Origin: JBQLZQ01 sp052168355
GTDB taxonomy: Bacteria; Pseudomonadota; Alphaproteobacteria; DSM-16000; Inquilinaceae
Reading direction: 5' to 3'
DNA length: 64,000 nt
Assembly (NCBI GenBank): GCA_052168355.1
Contig: JBQLZQ010000041.1
Location: 1-64,000, forward strand
Shown here: positions 17,091 through 24,807 of the stretch, piece by piece
How the letters are laid out: each line of letters opens with the position of its first letter
Position numbering within the stretch: position 1 is the stretch's first letter
Translations under genes and position numbers: made by a program
The notes under the pieces: model-generated
Database searches by the model: none
What the model was told of the DNA's origin: nothing
The model's input: the letters and a program-made list of their open reading frames with translations, nothing else

Positions 17091-17699
17091 TCAGTTTCCG
17101 GGCCGATGGGTAACGGGCTGATGGGCGGCCGCCTCATGCGCGACTGGATCGTAAGGTGCGACAAAGGCGCCAGCTTCCTCACGCGTGTGCGGCGGACCGA
17201 ATAGAAACACCAGACAGCGGAGCAAGACCGCGAGTCCCGACAGTAGGAGGAACGCGAACCCGATGGGCACCACGGACTTGATGATCCAGCGGTGGGGCAG
17301 ACCGGTCAGGGCGGAGGAGCCCTCATTCTGCAGGAAGGACCGCTCGGCAAAGCCGTAGCCGTACCACAGCATGAGGCCGCAATAGGGAAAGACGCACAAC
17401 AGCACCCCCAGGATCTCGATCCAAGCGCGGGCCCGGATGTCCAGCCGGTCGCGCAAAAGCTCGATCCGGACATGGGCGTCCTTGAGGTAGGCAAAACCGA
17501 GGCACAGCAGGAACAGAACGCCGTGCAGGTGCCATTGCAGTTCCTGCAGCTTGGTCGATCCGAGCACCAGGAACCGGCGGGTGATCACGTCGAACAGGAT
17601 AACGATGATGATCGGGATGGCCAGCCACGCCGCCAGCTTTCCGACCCCGATGACGATACGCGACAGCCCGTCGCTGACGCGCAGCAGCATCTCACCCAT
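17091..17699 (-). CDS. dctQ: TRAP transporter small permease subunit (DctQ)
   Basis: Small membrane subunit of the TRAP transporter, about 202 residues and four membrane helices (about 15-35, 48-68, 90-112, 155-180). The segment LQELQWHLHGVLFLLCLGFAYLKDAHVRIEL is a DctQ hallmark. The start at 17699 is set by GGGAGG five bases upstream; an ATG four codons earlier overlaps that site. It lies between dctP and dctM. At its C-terminus is a charged cytoplasmic tail of about 25 residues. Confidence 0.93.
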   Translation of the reverse strand: MGEMLLRVSDGLSRIVIGVGKLAAWLAIPIIIVILFDVITRRFLVLGSTKLQELQWHLHGVLFLLCLGFAYLKDAHVRIELLRDRLDIRARAWIEILGVLLCVFPYCGLMLWYGYGFAERSFLQNEGSSALTGLPHRWIIKSVVPIGFAFLLLSGLAVLLRCLVFLFGPPHTREEAGAFVAPYDPVAHEAAAHQPVTHRPGN

Positions 17700-17809
17700 G
17701 CAGCCTCCCATAAACCGTCATACCGGCCACGCACGACACCACAACGCAAGACAGGCCGGAGCCCGCATTTCGCGAACCCCGGCCCGTCATGGCGTGATCA
17801 GTCACGGGC

Positions 17810-18871
17810 TCAGTCGAGATAGCCGAGTTCGCCCCAGACCTTGTAGTTCTCGCGGAACGTGCTCAACGAGTCCCAGACGCGCGCGAAATCCTCGTCGCTC
17901 TCGATCAATTCCTGGGTCACCTCGCCCCACGCGGTGCGCAGCGCGTCGAGAATTTCCGGGGACCATTCGTGAATGGTGACGCCGTGCTGGTCCTGAAGTT
18001 CCTGCAGGGCGGCGAACTGAATGGCCTCCCCTTCGGCCAGACCGTAGCGGACATTGTCGCCGCACACCGCCTCGATCTGGGCCTGCTGCTGTTCGGTCAT
18101 GCCGTTCCACAGATCCAGGTTGATCATCAGGTCGAACATGGTCGATTGCTGATGCCAGCCCGGGAAGTAATAGTGGGACGCGACCTGATAAAAGCCGAGG
18201 TTGAGGTCGATGGCGGGCATGGAGAATTCGGTGGCGTCGATGGTGCCAAGCTCCAACGCCGGGAAAATGTCGCCGCCGGCCAAAAGCTGGGTCGAGACGC
18301 CCATCTTTTCCATGACCCGGGCGCCCAGCCCGAAGAACCGCATCTTGAGGCCGGCCAGATCCTCCGCCGATTCGATCGGCTGACGGAACCAGCCCGACGC
18401 CTCCGGCGCGATGACGCCGCAGATGACGCTGTGGATGTTGTAGCGGTGGTAGATCTCCTCGAACATCTCCTGGCCGCCGCCGAAATAGTACCAGGCCAGA
18501 TACTCGCCCGACTGCGGGCCGAACGGCACGGCCGCGAACAGGGCCAGCGACGGCACGCGGCCCGCCCAGTAACCGGGGGTCGACCAACCGGCTTCGACGG
18601 CGCCGGTCGACACCGCGTCGAACACCTCCAGCGCCGGAATCAGCGCGCCGGGATCGAAAAACCTGATCTGGACATCGCCGCCGGAAACCAGGTCGATCCG
18701 CTCCTCGATCCGCTTGCCCAGCGTTCCGAGCTGGGTCAGCGTGCCGGCATAGGTGCTTGCCATGTTCATCCGCACCGGATCGGCGGATGCCGGATCCGAA
18801 TAGACCGACAGGGCGGTGCCGCCCATCAGGCCGGCCACGGCGGCGGTCGTCAGAATTTTCCTAAACGTCAT
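17810..18871 (-). CDS. dctP: TRAP transporter substrate-binding protein (DctP)
   Basis: Periplasmic ligand-binding protein for the DctQM permease, 353 residues. A Sec signal peptide spans about 1-31 (ends ASADP). The core has GTLGKRIEERIDLVSGGDVQIRFFDPGALIPALEVFDAV, AGLKMRFFGLGARVMEKMG (the arginine here normally binds the ligand carboxylate) and GTIDATEF. The substrate-binding pattern is that of the mannitol/chloroaromatic-type TRAP group. The start at 18871 has GGGAGG 9 nt upstream. It is first in dctP-dctQ-dctM; the 110-bp gap before dctQ would allow a higher level of the binding protein. Confidence 0.94.
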   Translation of the reverse strand: MTFRKILTTAAVAGLMGGTALSVYSDPASADPVRMNMASTYAGTLTQLGTLGKRIEERIDLVSGGDVQIRFFDPGALIPALEVFDAVSTGAVEAGWSTPGYWAGRVPSLALFAAVPFGPQSGEYLAWYYFGGGQEMFEEIYHRYNIHSVICGVIAPEASGWFRQPIESAEDLAGLKMRFFGLGARVMEKMGVSTQLLAGGDIFPALELGTIDATEFSMPAIDLNLGFYQVASHYYFPGWHQQSTMFDLMINLDLWNGMTEQQQAQIEAVCGDNVRYGLAEGEAIQFAALQELQDQHGVTIHEWSPEILDALRTAWGEVTQELIESDEDFARVWDSLSTFRENYKVWGELGYLD

Positions 18872-19139
18872 AAGTATTTGCCTCCCAATTGGCGTCACCG
18901 GAGCGGCCGCGCAGGGGCGTCTTGATCGGGCCCAAGGTTTTTCAGCGGCAACTCGCAGCAACCGAAGTCGCTGATGCGGGCGACGTTATGGGCATTTCAC
19001 ACGGTGAACAAGGCAAAAGTCGATGCCTGGAGGGCGGCCGGCGGCGGGCCTGCGGGTGGCAGCGTCGGGGACAACCGTACGTGGTGGGAACCGCTCGCGG
19101 ATCGCGGTGGATCCGGCGGGTGTCGCGCCGCGAAAGGTT
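18872..19139. other. Intergenic region upstream of dctP, no gene seen
   Basis: About 270 bp between the dctP start and a small minus-strand frame. The GC-rich sequence shows no convincing reading frame on either strand; it probably carries the promoter of the TRAP operon near 18875-18960, but no clear -35/-10 pair stands out. Confidence 0.4.
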
Positions 19140-19334
19140 TTAGACGAGGAGGTCGATATACTGGCCGCGCTGACGCCGGTTGCGCCGGGGGCGCAGTTTG
19201 CCGCTGCGTTCGGGGGCGTGCAACGCGCGCGCGGTTTCGGTCTTGGTGGCCTGGGGCACATGCACCGGTTTGGGCATGGCGGCGGCCACCGGCGGAACCG
19301 GTTGCAGGGGTGCGATCGGAGGGACGGCGACCAT
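19140..19334 (-). CDS. Small proline-rich hypothetical protein
   Basis: A frame of 64 codons: a Pro/Ala/Val-rich N-terminus (VPPIAPLQPVPPV), a charged middle and an Arg-rich C-terminus ending RRQRGQYIDLLV. The organisation, low-complexity start plus a compact RGQ-x-IDxxV end, looks like small conserved proteins of Rhodospirillales, which I know only as hypothetical. No strong ribosome-binding site precedes the ATG. The opposite strand also has an open frame of 127 codons with poor amino-acid composition, which I treat as a shadow. Confidence 0.5.
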   Translation of the reverse strand: MVAVPPIAPLQPVPPVAAAMPKPVHVPQATKTETARALHAPERSGKLRPRRNRRQRGQYIDLLV

Positions 19335-19526
19335 GATCGCTATCTGGCGGCGTTAACCGTAAGGCGCAAGAAGCTCATACACTCCTCCTTTCATATCTTA
19401 GATTAGCAAATAATCTTTAGAGAGGGGTTAACGGGGTCAGTCCCGTGCCGCATGGATAATTAATTGACTAAAGCAGTTATATATGATGCTTTCAACAAGC
19501 AACTGTCCAGAGATCAGGGCCAGCCC
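19335..19526 (+). promoter_or_regulatory. AT-rich control region before the MarR-GNAT gene
   Basis: The stretch 19370-19505 is much AT-richer than the rest of the window. It contains AATTAATT at 19457-19464, TTGACT at 19464-19469 and TATATATGAT at 19480-19489. The TTGACT to TATGAT spacing is too short for a standard sigma-70 promoter, so exact elements are unclear. MarR proteins usually repress their own promoter, and the short A/T palindromes are possible operator parts. Confidence 0.4.
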
Positions 19527-20456
19527 ATGCCGCAATCGAGCCGCCTTTCGCGCGTCGACCTGGTCCGCCGCTTCAATCGGTTTTACACGCGCCGCATCGG
19601 CGTGCTTCGAGAAGGCCTGCTGGACAGTTCCTTGAGCCTTGCGGAGGGGCGGGTGATCTATGAACTGGCCCACCGCGACGCCGCGACCGCCGCCGATCTG
19701 GTCCGCGATCTCGGCCTGGACGCCGGTTATCTCAGTCGTCTTCTGAAAGGCTTCGAATCCCGAGGGTGGATCGACCGGCGGCCGTCGGGCACCGACGGCC
19801 GCCGGTGGGTCGTGACCCTGACGGAGGCCGGGCGGCAAGTGTTTGCCGACATTGACGCCCGATCGCGGCGCCAGGTGGGGGATTTGCTCGATGCCTTACC
19901 CGATGCCGCTCAGGCCCGCCTGGTCGATGCCATGGTCACGGTCGAGACGCTGCTGTCGGAGCCGGAGCCGGGCGCCGTATCCTACATGCTGCGGCCCCAC
20001 GAACCGGGAGACATCGGCTGGGTGATCCAGCGGCACGGGGCGCTGTACAGCCAGGAGTATGGATTTGTTCCAGCGTTCGAGGCCCTGGTGGCGGAGATCG
20101 GCGCGCGCTTTCTGCGCGACTTCGATCCCGACCGCGAGCGGTGCTGGATCGCCGAGCGCGGCGGACAGCCGGTCGGCTCGGTGTTCCTGGTCCGGGAGTC
20201 GGCGGAGGTGGCGAAACTGCGTCTGCTCCTGGTCGACCCCGCCGCGCGGGGGCTGGGCATCGGTCGCCGCCTGGTGGAGGAATGCATCCGGTTCGCGCGG
20301 CGCGCCGGCTATGCCCGCATCACCTTGTGGACCAACGATGTATTGGAGGCGGCCGGCGGCCTTTACCGGGCGGCTGGCTTCCGGCTGGTGGCCGAGGAGC
20401 CGCACAGCCAGTTCGGCCCGCCCATGGTCGGCCAGACCTGGGAACTCGACCTGTAG
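19527..20456 (+). CDS. MarR-family regulator fused to a GNAT acetyltransferase
   Basis: Two-domain protein. Residues about 10-140 (from ATG 19527) form a MarR winged helix: LAEGRVIYELAHRDAATAADLVRDLGLDAGYLSRLLKGFESRGWIDRRPSGTDGRRWVVTLT. Residues about 155-308 form a GNAT acetyltransferase with the acetyl-CoA loop VDPAARGLGIGRRLVEECIRFARRAGYARITLWTND. Such MarR-GNAT fusions are known in Proteobacteria, with unknown acetyl acceptor. A TTG 21 codons upstream extends the frame; I prefer the ATG because the extension runs into the AT-rich promoter region. It converges with the SDR gene (9 bp apart). Confidence 0.92.
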   Translation: MPQSSRLSRVDLVRRFNRFYTRRIGVLREGLLDSSLSLAEGRVIYELAHRDAATAADLVRDLGLDAGYLSRLLKGFESRGWIDRRPSGTDGRRWVVTLTEAGRQVFADIDARSRRQVGDLLDALPDAAQARLVDAMVTVETLLSEPEPGAVSYMLRPHEPGDIGWVIQRHGALYSQEYGFVPAFEALVAEIGARFLRDFDPDRERCWIAERGGQPVGSVFLVRESAEVAKLRLLLVDPAARGLGIGRRLVEECIRFARRAGYARITLWTNDVLEAAGGLYRAAGFRLVAEEPHSQFGPPMVGQTWELDL

Positions 20457-20465
20457 ACCCCGCAG

Positions 20466-21305
20466 TCAGTCCTTGTCGGTCAGCGGGGCCGGGGCCGGCG
20501 GCGCCTCGTAGCTGCCCAGCACAGATTGGTCGAAATCGACGACGGCGCCGGTCATCAGACCGGATTCGTCGGAGGCCAGGAAGGCGATGGCGCGGGCGAC
20601 TTCGTCCGGCTTGATCAGCCGGCCGAAGGGCAGGGCGTGTTCGGCCCGGTCCAGCCAGCCTTCGTCGGCCTGGTGAAACTCCTTCTGGATGCGGTGTTCG
20701 CCGGGCGTGTCGGTCCAGCCGATGTTGAGCCCGTTGACCCGGATGCGATGGCGCATCAGGGCAAAGCCGTGATTGCGGGTGAGCGTCAGCAGCGCGCCCT
20801 TCGACCCCGAATAGGCCGAGATGAAGGGCTGGCCGCCATGACCGGACATGCTGATGATGTTGACCACCGTGCCGGCGATGCCCTGCCGCCGCATGAGCTT
20901 GGCGGCGTCCTGGGTGAGAAAGAACGGCGCCCGGACATTGACCGCGAAAAGCCGGTCGAACAGATCCGGTGTGGTGTCCCACACGGTGCCGCGGTCGGTC
21001 AGACCGGCGCAGTTGATCAGCGTATGGACCGCGCCGAAGGCTCTATCGGCCTCGGCGATCACCCGCCGGCAATCGTCGACCTGGCCAAGATCCGCTTCGA
21101 CGAAGCGGGTGGGGCAGCCCTCCCGTTCCAGCGATGCGGCCACCGCCCGGCCTTTCTCGGCGTTGCGGCCGCAGATCACCAGCCCGGCCGCGCCGCGCCG
21201 CGCGAACAGCCGCGCCGCCGCTTCGCCCAGCCCCTGGGTGCCGCCGGTGATGACGGCGTAGCGGCCGGCGAACTGGTCGGGAAACCCGTCGCGTTTTTCG
21301 GTCAT
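20466..21305 (-). CDS. Short-chain dehydrogenase/reductase (SDR) family oxidoreductase
   Basis: NAD(P)-dependent oxidoreductase of 279 residues, classical SDR: nucleotide-binding motif TGGTQGLG at 20-27, the NCAG strand motif (INCAGLTDRG), catalytic Ser in IISMSGHGGQ and the Tyr/Lys pair in AYSGSKGA. RxxR after the Gly motif (CGRNAEKGR) suggests NADP preference. The start at 21305 has GGGAGG 9 nt upstream; an ATG two codons earlier is too close to that site. It is divergent from the IolG-like gene, so the two probably act in the same sugar or polyol pathway. Substrate unknown. Confidence 0.9.
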   Translation of the reverse strand: MTEKRDGFPDQFAGRYAVITGGTQGLGEAAARLFARRGAAGLVICGRNAEKGRAVAASLEREGCPTRFVEADLGQVDDCRRVIAEADRAFGAVHTLINCAGLTDRGTVWDTTPDLFDRLFAVNVRAPFFLTQDAAKLMRRQGIAGTVVNIISMSGHGGQPFISAYSGSKGALLTLTRNHGFALMRHRIRVNGLNIGWTDTPGEHRIQKEFHQADEGWLDRAEHALPFGRLIKPDEVARAIAFLASDESGLMTGAVVDFDQSVLGSYEAPPAPAPLTDKD

Positions 21306-21488
21306 GACCATGGTCCTCCCTTATCGCACCGGATTGACGACATCACGGTGTTCCGCCCGCATGCTAGAAGCACCGTCGCTCGGCCGCAAAGACACAAATG
21401 CAACAGGCGTTCCAAGCTCGGATTTGTTGGAACGGATGACCATCCGCCTGCTATAGCAGGCCAAGCAAAGAAAAGGGGGAGGATGGTC
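21306..21488. promoter_or_regulatory. Divergent SDR/IolG control region with three nested palindromes
   Basis: The 183-bp gap holds an inverted repeat CGTTCCAA-N11-TTGGAACG (21408-21434), a palindrome CGGATG-AC-CATCCG (21433-21446) and a perfect 14-bp palindrome CCTGCTATAGCAGG (21447-21460). They are packed end to end just upstream of the ribosome-binding site of the IolG-like gene (GGGGGAGG at 21475-21482). These are likely operators, the first probably for the RpiR regulator encoded next door because GTTCC-N15-GGAAC recurs upstream of the sugar ABC operon. Confidence 0.6.
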
Positions 21489-22487
21489 ATGGTGGGGTTT
21501 GCCCTGTTGGGGGCCGGTCGGATCGGCCGGATGCACGCGGACAATCTGGCCGCCAATCCGCGCGCGACATTGGTTTCGGTGTTCGACGTGCACGCGCCGT
21601 CGGCCGCCGAGGTGGCGCACAAGCACAACGCCCGCGCGGTCCCCGACGCGGCCGCCGCCCTGGCCGTTCCGGGGGTCGACGCGGTGCTGATCGCGTCGTC
21701 CACCGATACCCATGTCGACCTGATCACCCTGGCGGCCAAGGCCGGCAAGGCGGTTCTGTGCGAGAAGCCGATCGATCTGGATATCGCCCGCGTCGACCGC
21801 TGCCGCGAGGCCATCGCCGGTCTCAAAGTGCCGGTCCAGATCGGCTTCAACCGCCGCTACGATCCCAGTCATCGGGCCGTGGCCCAGGCCGTGCGGGACG
21901 GCGAGATCGGCACGGTCGAGCAGGTGATCATCACCAGCCGCGATCCCGAACCACCGCCGGCCGCGTATCTCAAGGTCAGCGGCGGGCTGTATCGGGACAT
22001 GATGATTCATGATTTCGACCTTGCCCGGTTCGTTCTGGGCGAGGAGCCGGTGGCGGTCAGCGCCATGGGCGGCGCCCTGTTCGACGCCAACGCGGCCGCC
22101 CTGGACGATGTCGACACGGCGATGGTGACGATGCGCGCGGCGTCGGGCGCGCTGTGTCACATCAGCTGTTCGCGCCGCGCCGTGTTCGGGTACGACCAAA
22201 GGCTGGAGGCCTTCGGCAGCAAGGGCATGGTGCGGTCGAAGAACCGCCGGCCGACGACGGTCGAGCGCTATGGCGCGACGGCCACCGCGGCGCGCGACCC
22301 GCTGCTCAACTTCTTCATCGAGCGCTACGCCGAAGCCTATGTGCACGAGATCGACGATTTCATCGATGCCGTGGAGCAGGGACGGCCGCCGTCCGTCACC
22401 TTCGAGGACGGCCGAAGAGCCCTGATCCTGGCCGACGCGGCCATCGAATCCCGCAAGACCGGCCGGGTGGTCGAGGTCGGGTCCTAG
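21489..22487 (+). CDS. iolG: Gfo/Idh/MocA oxidoreductase, inositol 2-dehydrogenase-like
   Basis: NAD-dependent dehydrogenase of 332 residues related to IolG, which oxidises myo-inositol (or a similar cyclitol or sugar) to the 2-keto form. Visible: Rossmann motif GAGRIGRMHADNL at 8-20, the CEKPIDLD motif near 93 with catalytic Lys, and the GGLYRDMMIHDFDLARFVLGEEP stretch with catalytic Asp/His. An ATG two codons earlier (21483) touches the Shine-Dalgarno site, so 21489 is chosen. The gene name is by similarity; no other iol genes are in the window. Neighbours are an RpiR regulator and a sugar ABC importer. Confidence 0.85.
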   Translation: MVGFALLGAGRIGRMHADNLAANPRATLVSVFDVHAPSAAEVAHKHNARAVPDAAAALAVPGVDAVLIASSTDTHVDLITLAAKAGKAVLCEKPIDLDIARVDRCREAIAGLKVPVQIGFNRRYDPSHRAVAQAVRDGEIGTVEQVIITSRDPEPPPAAYLKVSGGLYRDMMIHDFDLARFVLGEEPVAVSAMGGALFDANAAALDDVDTAMVTMRAASGALCHISCSRRAVFGYDQRLEAFGSKGMVRSKNRRPTTVERYGATATAARDPLLNFFIERYAEAYVHEIDDFIDAVEQGRPPSVTFEDGRRALILADAAIESRKTGRVVEVGS

Positions 22488-23347
22488 GCCGACCGGCGCT
22501 TGACCTTCCGCCGGTTGCGCGCCCCGTTTTCCAGCAGCCTGGCCATGCCGATGGCCAGGGTCTGGGCCAGGCACATGGGGGCGGCCAGGGAGCGGGAGAA
22601 GTTGAACTCGCCTTCCGCCACCTCGAAGGCCACGGTGGCGTGCTTGGCCAAGGGGCTGAGCTGGGTGTCGGTGATGGCGACGATGGGCACGCCGCGCTGG
22701 TCGGCCGCCTCGACGATGTCGACCACCTCCCTGGCATAGTGGCGGAAGCTGACAGCCAGCAGCACGCAGTCCCTGTCCATGATCTGGGCCTGTTCCGCGG
22801 CCAGGCCGCCGGCGCCGTCGATCATGCGGACGTCGCGGCGCAGATGGGTCAGCACATAGCCCAGATAGCTGGCCACCGGATAGGCGCGAAGCTGGCCCAG
22901 CACATAGATGACGCGGGCGCCGGCCAGCAGCGCCGCGCCCTTGGCCAGGCTGTCCTCCGTCACCGTGTCGAGCAGGTGCTGCAGGGCCGCGCCGTCGCCG
23001 ACCACCAGGTCGTGCAGGGCGGCCAGATGGGTGGTCTTGGCCTTCCGACCCAGTTCCTTCTTGAGCGCGCTCATGCGGTCGTTGAAGCCGGGGGCGGCGG
23101 TCAGCAGACGCGATTGAAAGACCCGCTGCATCTCGCTGAACCCGGCATAGCCGAACGATTGGGCAAAGCGCACCAGGGTGGATGGCTGGACGCCGGCCGC
23201 CCGGCCGATGGTCTTGGCCGTTTCCAGGGCCACGTCGTTGGGGTTCTGGACCACGAAGCGCGCGACCTGCTGGAACCGCCGGCTCATGTCCCCATGCCGC
23301 TCCGCGACATCGGTGATGAGCTGCTCGTAGGTGAGGGGGGCGGCCAT
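22484..23347 (-). CDS. MurR/RpiR-family transcriptional regulator
   Basis: Sugar-phosphate-responsive regulator of 287 residues. An N-terminal helix-turn-helix domain (1-78: TAKTIGRAAGVQPSTLVRFAQSFGYAGFSEMQRVFQ) is followed by a SIS domain (about 120-255: LLAGARVIYVLGQLRAYPVASYLGYVL, DCVLLAVSFRHYAREVVDIVEAADQRGVPIVAITD). Its stop overlaps the IolG stop by 4 bp, in convergent orientation. RpiR proteins often control inositol or sugar catabolic genes in alphaproteobacteria; the GTTCC-N15-GGAAC sites upstream of iolG and of the ABC operon are candidate binding sites. The frame is open 5' to 23650 but the domain starts at MAAPLTYEQLI. Confidence 0.92.
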   Translation of the reverse strand: MAAPLTYEQLITDVAERHGDMSRRFQQVARFVVQNPNDVALETAKTIGRAAGVQPSTLVRFAQSFGYAGFSEMQRVFQSRLLTAAPGFNDRMSALKKELGRKAKTTHLAALHDLVVGDGAALQHLLDTVTEDSLAKGAALLAGARVIYVLGQLRAYPVASYLGYVLTHLRRDVRMIDGAGGLAAEQAQIMDRDCVLLAVSFRHYAREVVDIVEAADQRGVPIVAITDTQLSPLAKHATVAFEVAEGEFNFSRSLAAPMCLAQTLAIGMARLLENGARNRRKVKRRSA

Positions 23348-23519
23348 GACGCGGGTTCCGGGTCTGCTATCCTGACATTCGCTGCGACCATCATCGGCGC
23401 GATGGGGCGGCCAAATCAACCACGGGCGGGCGGCTGGACAACGGGGAACGTTAATTCTAGCCTTCGGCGAACGGCAACGATCGGTCCGAAATCGGACGAG
23501 GCCGCGAAGGGGGGCGGGG

Positions 23520-24281
23520 ATGCGCGAGAACCGCATGCGCACGGCGTGGCGCGAGGGGCGGACCGTGGTCAATGGCTGGCTGGCGGTGCCCAGCGCGTTT
23601 TCGGCCGAAACCATGGCCCACCAGGGCTGGGACGCGCTGACCATCGACATGCAGCACGGCGTGGTCGACTACCAGGCGGCGGTGTCCATGCTGACCGCCA
23701 TCTCGACCACCGACACCGTGCCGATGGTGCGGGTGCCGTGGCTGGATCCCGGCATCGTCATGAAGATGCTGGATGCCGGCGCCTACGGCATCATCTGCCC
23801 GATGGTCAACAGCGCGACCGACGCCGAACGGCTGGTCGCCGCCTGCCGTTACCCACCCCGGGGCGGCCGCAGCTTCGGCCCGATCCGGGCGTTGCTGTAT
23901 GCCGGCGCCGACTATCCCAAACACGCCAATGACACGGTGGCGGCCTTCGCCATGATCGAAACCCGCGACGCGCTCGACAATCTGGACGATATCCTGCGGG
24001 TCGACGGGCTGGACGCGATCTATGTCGGGCCGGCGGACCTGTCCCTGGCGCTGGGCTGTGCGCCGGGCTTCGATCCGGAGGAAAAGACCGTGGTCGAGGC
24101 CATCGACCATATCGTGGGCCTGGCCGGCAAACATGGCGTGGTGGCCGGGATTCACAACGGCACAACGGCCTATGCCAGGCGCATGATCGACAAGGGCTTC
24201 CGCTTCGTCACCATCGGGTCCGACGCCCGCTTCATGGCGGCCGGATCGCGGACGGTGCTGGACGCCATGCGCAACGCCTGA
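23520..24281 (+). CDS. HpcH/HpaI-family aldolase
   Basis: Class II, metal-dependent pyruvate aldolase family enzyme of 253 residues, a relative of 2-keto-3-deoxy-L-rhamnonate aldolase and HpaI. Visible: NGWLAVPSAFSAETMAHQGWDALTIDMQHGVVDY, metal and pyruvate-binding segments VPMVRVPWLDPGIVMKMLDAGAYGIICPMVNS, the RGGRSFGPIRALLYAG loop and FAMIETRDALDNLDDIL with the metal-binding Glu. It would split or form a 4-hydroxy-2-oxoacid, giving pyruvate. Located in the sugar/polyol locus, divergent from rpiR. Confidence 0.9.
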   Translation: MRENRMRTAWREGRTVVNGWLAVPSAFSAETMAHQGWDALTIDMQHGVVDYQAAVSMLTAISTTDTVPMVRVPWLDPGIVMKMLDAGAYGIICPMVNSATDAERLVAACRYPPRGGRSFGPIRALLYAGADYPKHANDTVAAFAMIETRDALDNLDDILRVDGLDAIYVGPADLSLALGCAPGFDPEEKTVVEAIDHIVGLAGKHGVVAGIHNGTTAYARRMIDKGFRFVTIGSDARFMAAGSRTVLDAMRNA

Positions 24282-24297
24282 CCGGGGCCTGACCGTC

Positions 24298-24666
24298 ATG
24301 ACCTACGACGATTTCAACGCCTTCTGCGGCGCGCTTCCGGCCACCAGTCACGTGGTGCAATGGGGCGGTTCGCATGTCTGGAAGGTGGGCGGCAAGGTGT
24401 TCGCCATCGGCGGCTGGGGCGACGACCAGCCGGCCTATGCCTTCAAGGTGAGCGAGCTTTCCTATGATATCCTGAAGGATCAGCCGGGTTTGCGCCCGGC
24501 CCCCTATCTGGCCTCGCGCGGCATGACGTGGATCCAGCACCATGCGGCGCCGGGCCTGGCCGACGAAGACCTGAAGGACTATCTGCGCCAGTCCCACCGC
24601 ATCGTCGCGGCCGGCCTGTCGAAGAAGAAGCAGAAGGAACTGGGGTTGGCCCACGGCCAAAGCTAG
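24298..24666 (+). CDS. MmcQ/YjbR-family protein
   Basis: A 122-residue protein with the MmcQ/YjbR fold (CyaY-like), sometimes annotated as DNA-binding. Visible: DDFNAFCGALPATSHVVQWGGSHVWKVGGKVFAIGG and the C-terminal pattern YDILKDQPGLRPAPYLASRGMTWIQHH ... LKDYLRQSHRIVAAGLSKKKQ. The family's biological role is not settled. It starts 16 bp after the aldolase and probably shares its transcript. Confidence 0.92.
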   Translation: MTYDDFNAFCGALPATSHVVQWGGSHVWKVGGKVFAIGGWGDDQPAYAFKVSELSYDILKDQPGLRPAPYLASRGMTWIQHHAAPGLADEDLKDYLRQSHRIVAAGLSKKKQKELGLAHGQS

Positions 24667-24797
24667 AGCGCGATCGTCATTGGTGGAAGCGGACCCGCTT
24701 CCACCAATGACGTGAATCGCTCTCTAACTCTATGAATAGAGCAGGATCGCCTTGGGTGGGATCGCCGAAGCGATTCCACCCAAGGCGATCCTGCTCT
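24665..24797. repeat. Pair of roughly 60-bp palindromes (AGAGC...GCTCT type)
   Basis: Two long palindromes lie side by side between convergent genes. The first (about 24665-24726) has perfect 18-nt arms at 24675-24692 and 24695-24712. The second (24738-24797) is a near-perfect 60-bp palindrome, with perfect 22-nt outer arms starting AGAGCAGGATCGCC and one G/T mismatch inside. Both begin and end with AGAGC/GCTCT, so they are two members of one element type, of the intergenic kind known in several alphaproteobacteria. They may also end transcription from both sides. Confidence 0.85.
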
Positions 24798-24807
24798 AGC
24801 AGATCGG

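Noticed and set aside
14969..17182. 737-codon minus-strand frame over DUF2336 and dctM
   Set aside because: Shadow of two well-supported genes; repetitive Arg/Ala composition.
19023..19406. 127-codon plus-strand frame upstream of the MarR-GNAT gene
   Set aside because: Odd composition (many His/Gly/Arg), no ribosome-binding site, and it overlaps the more plausible small minus-strand frame.
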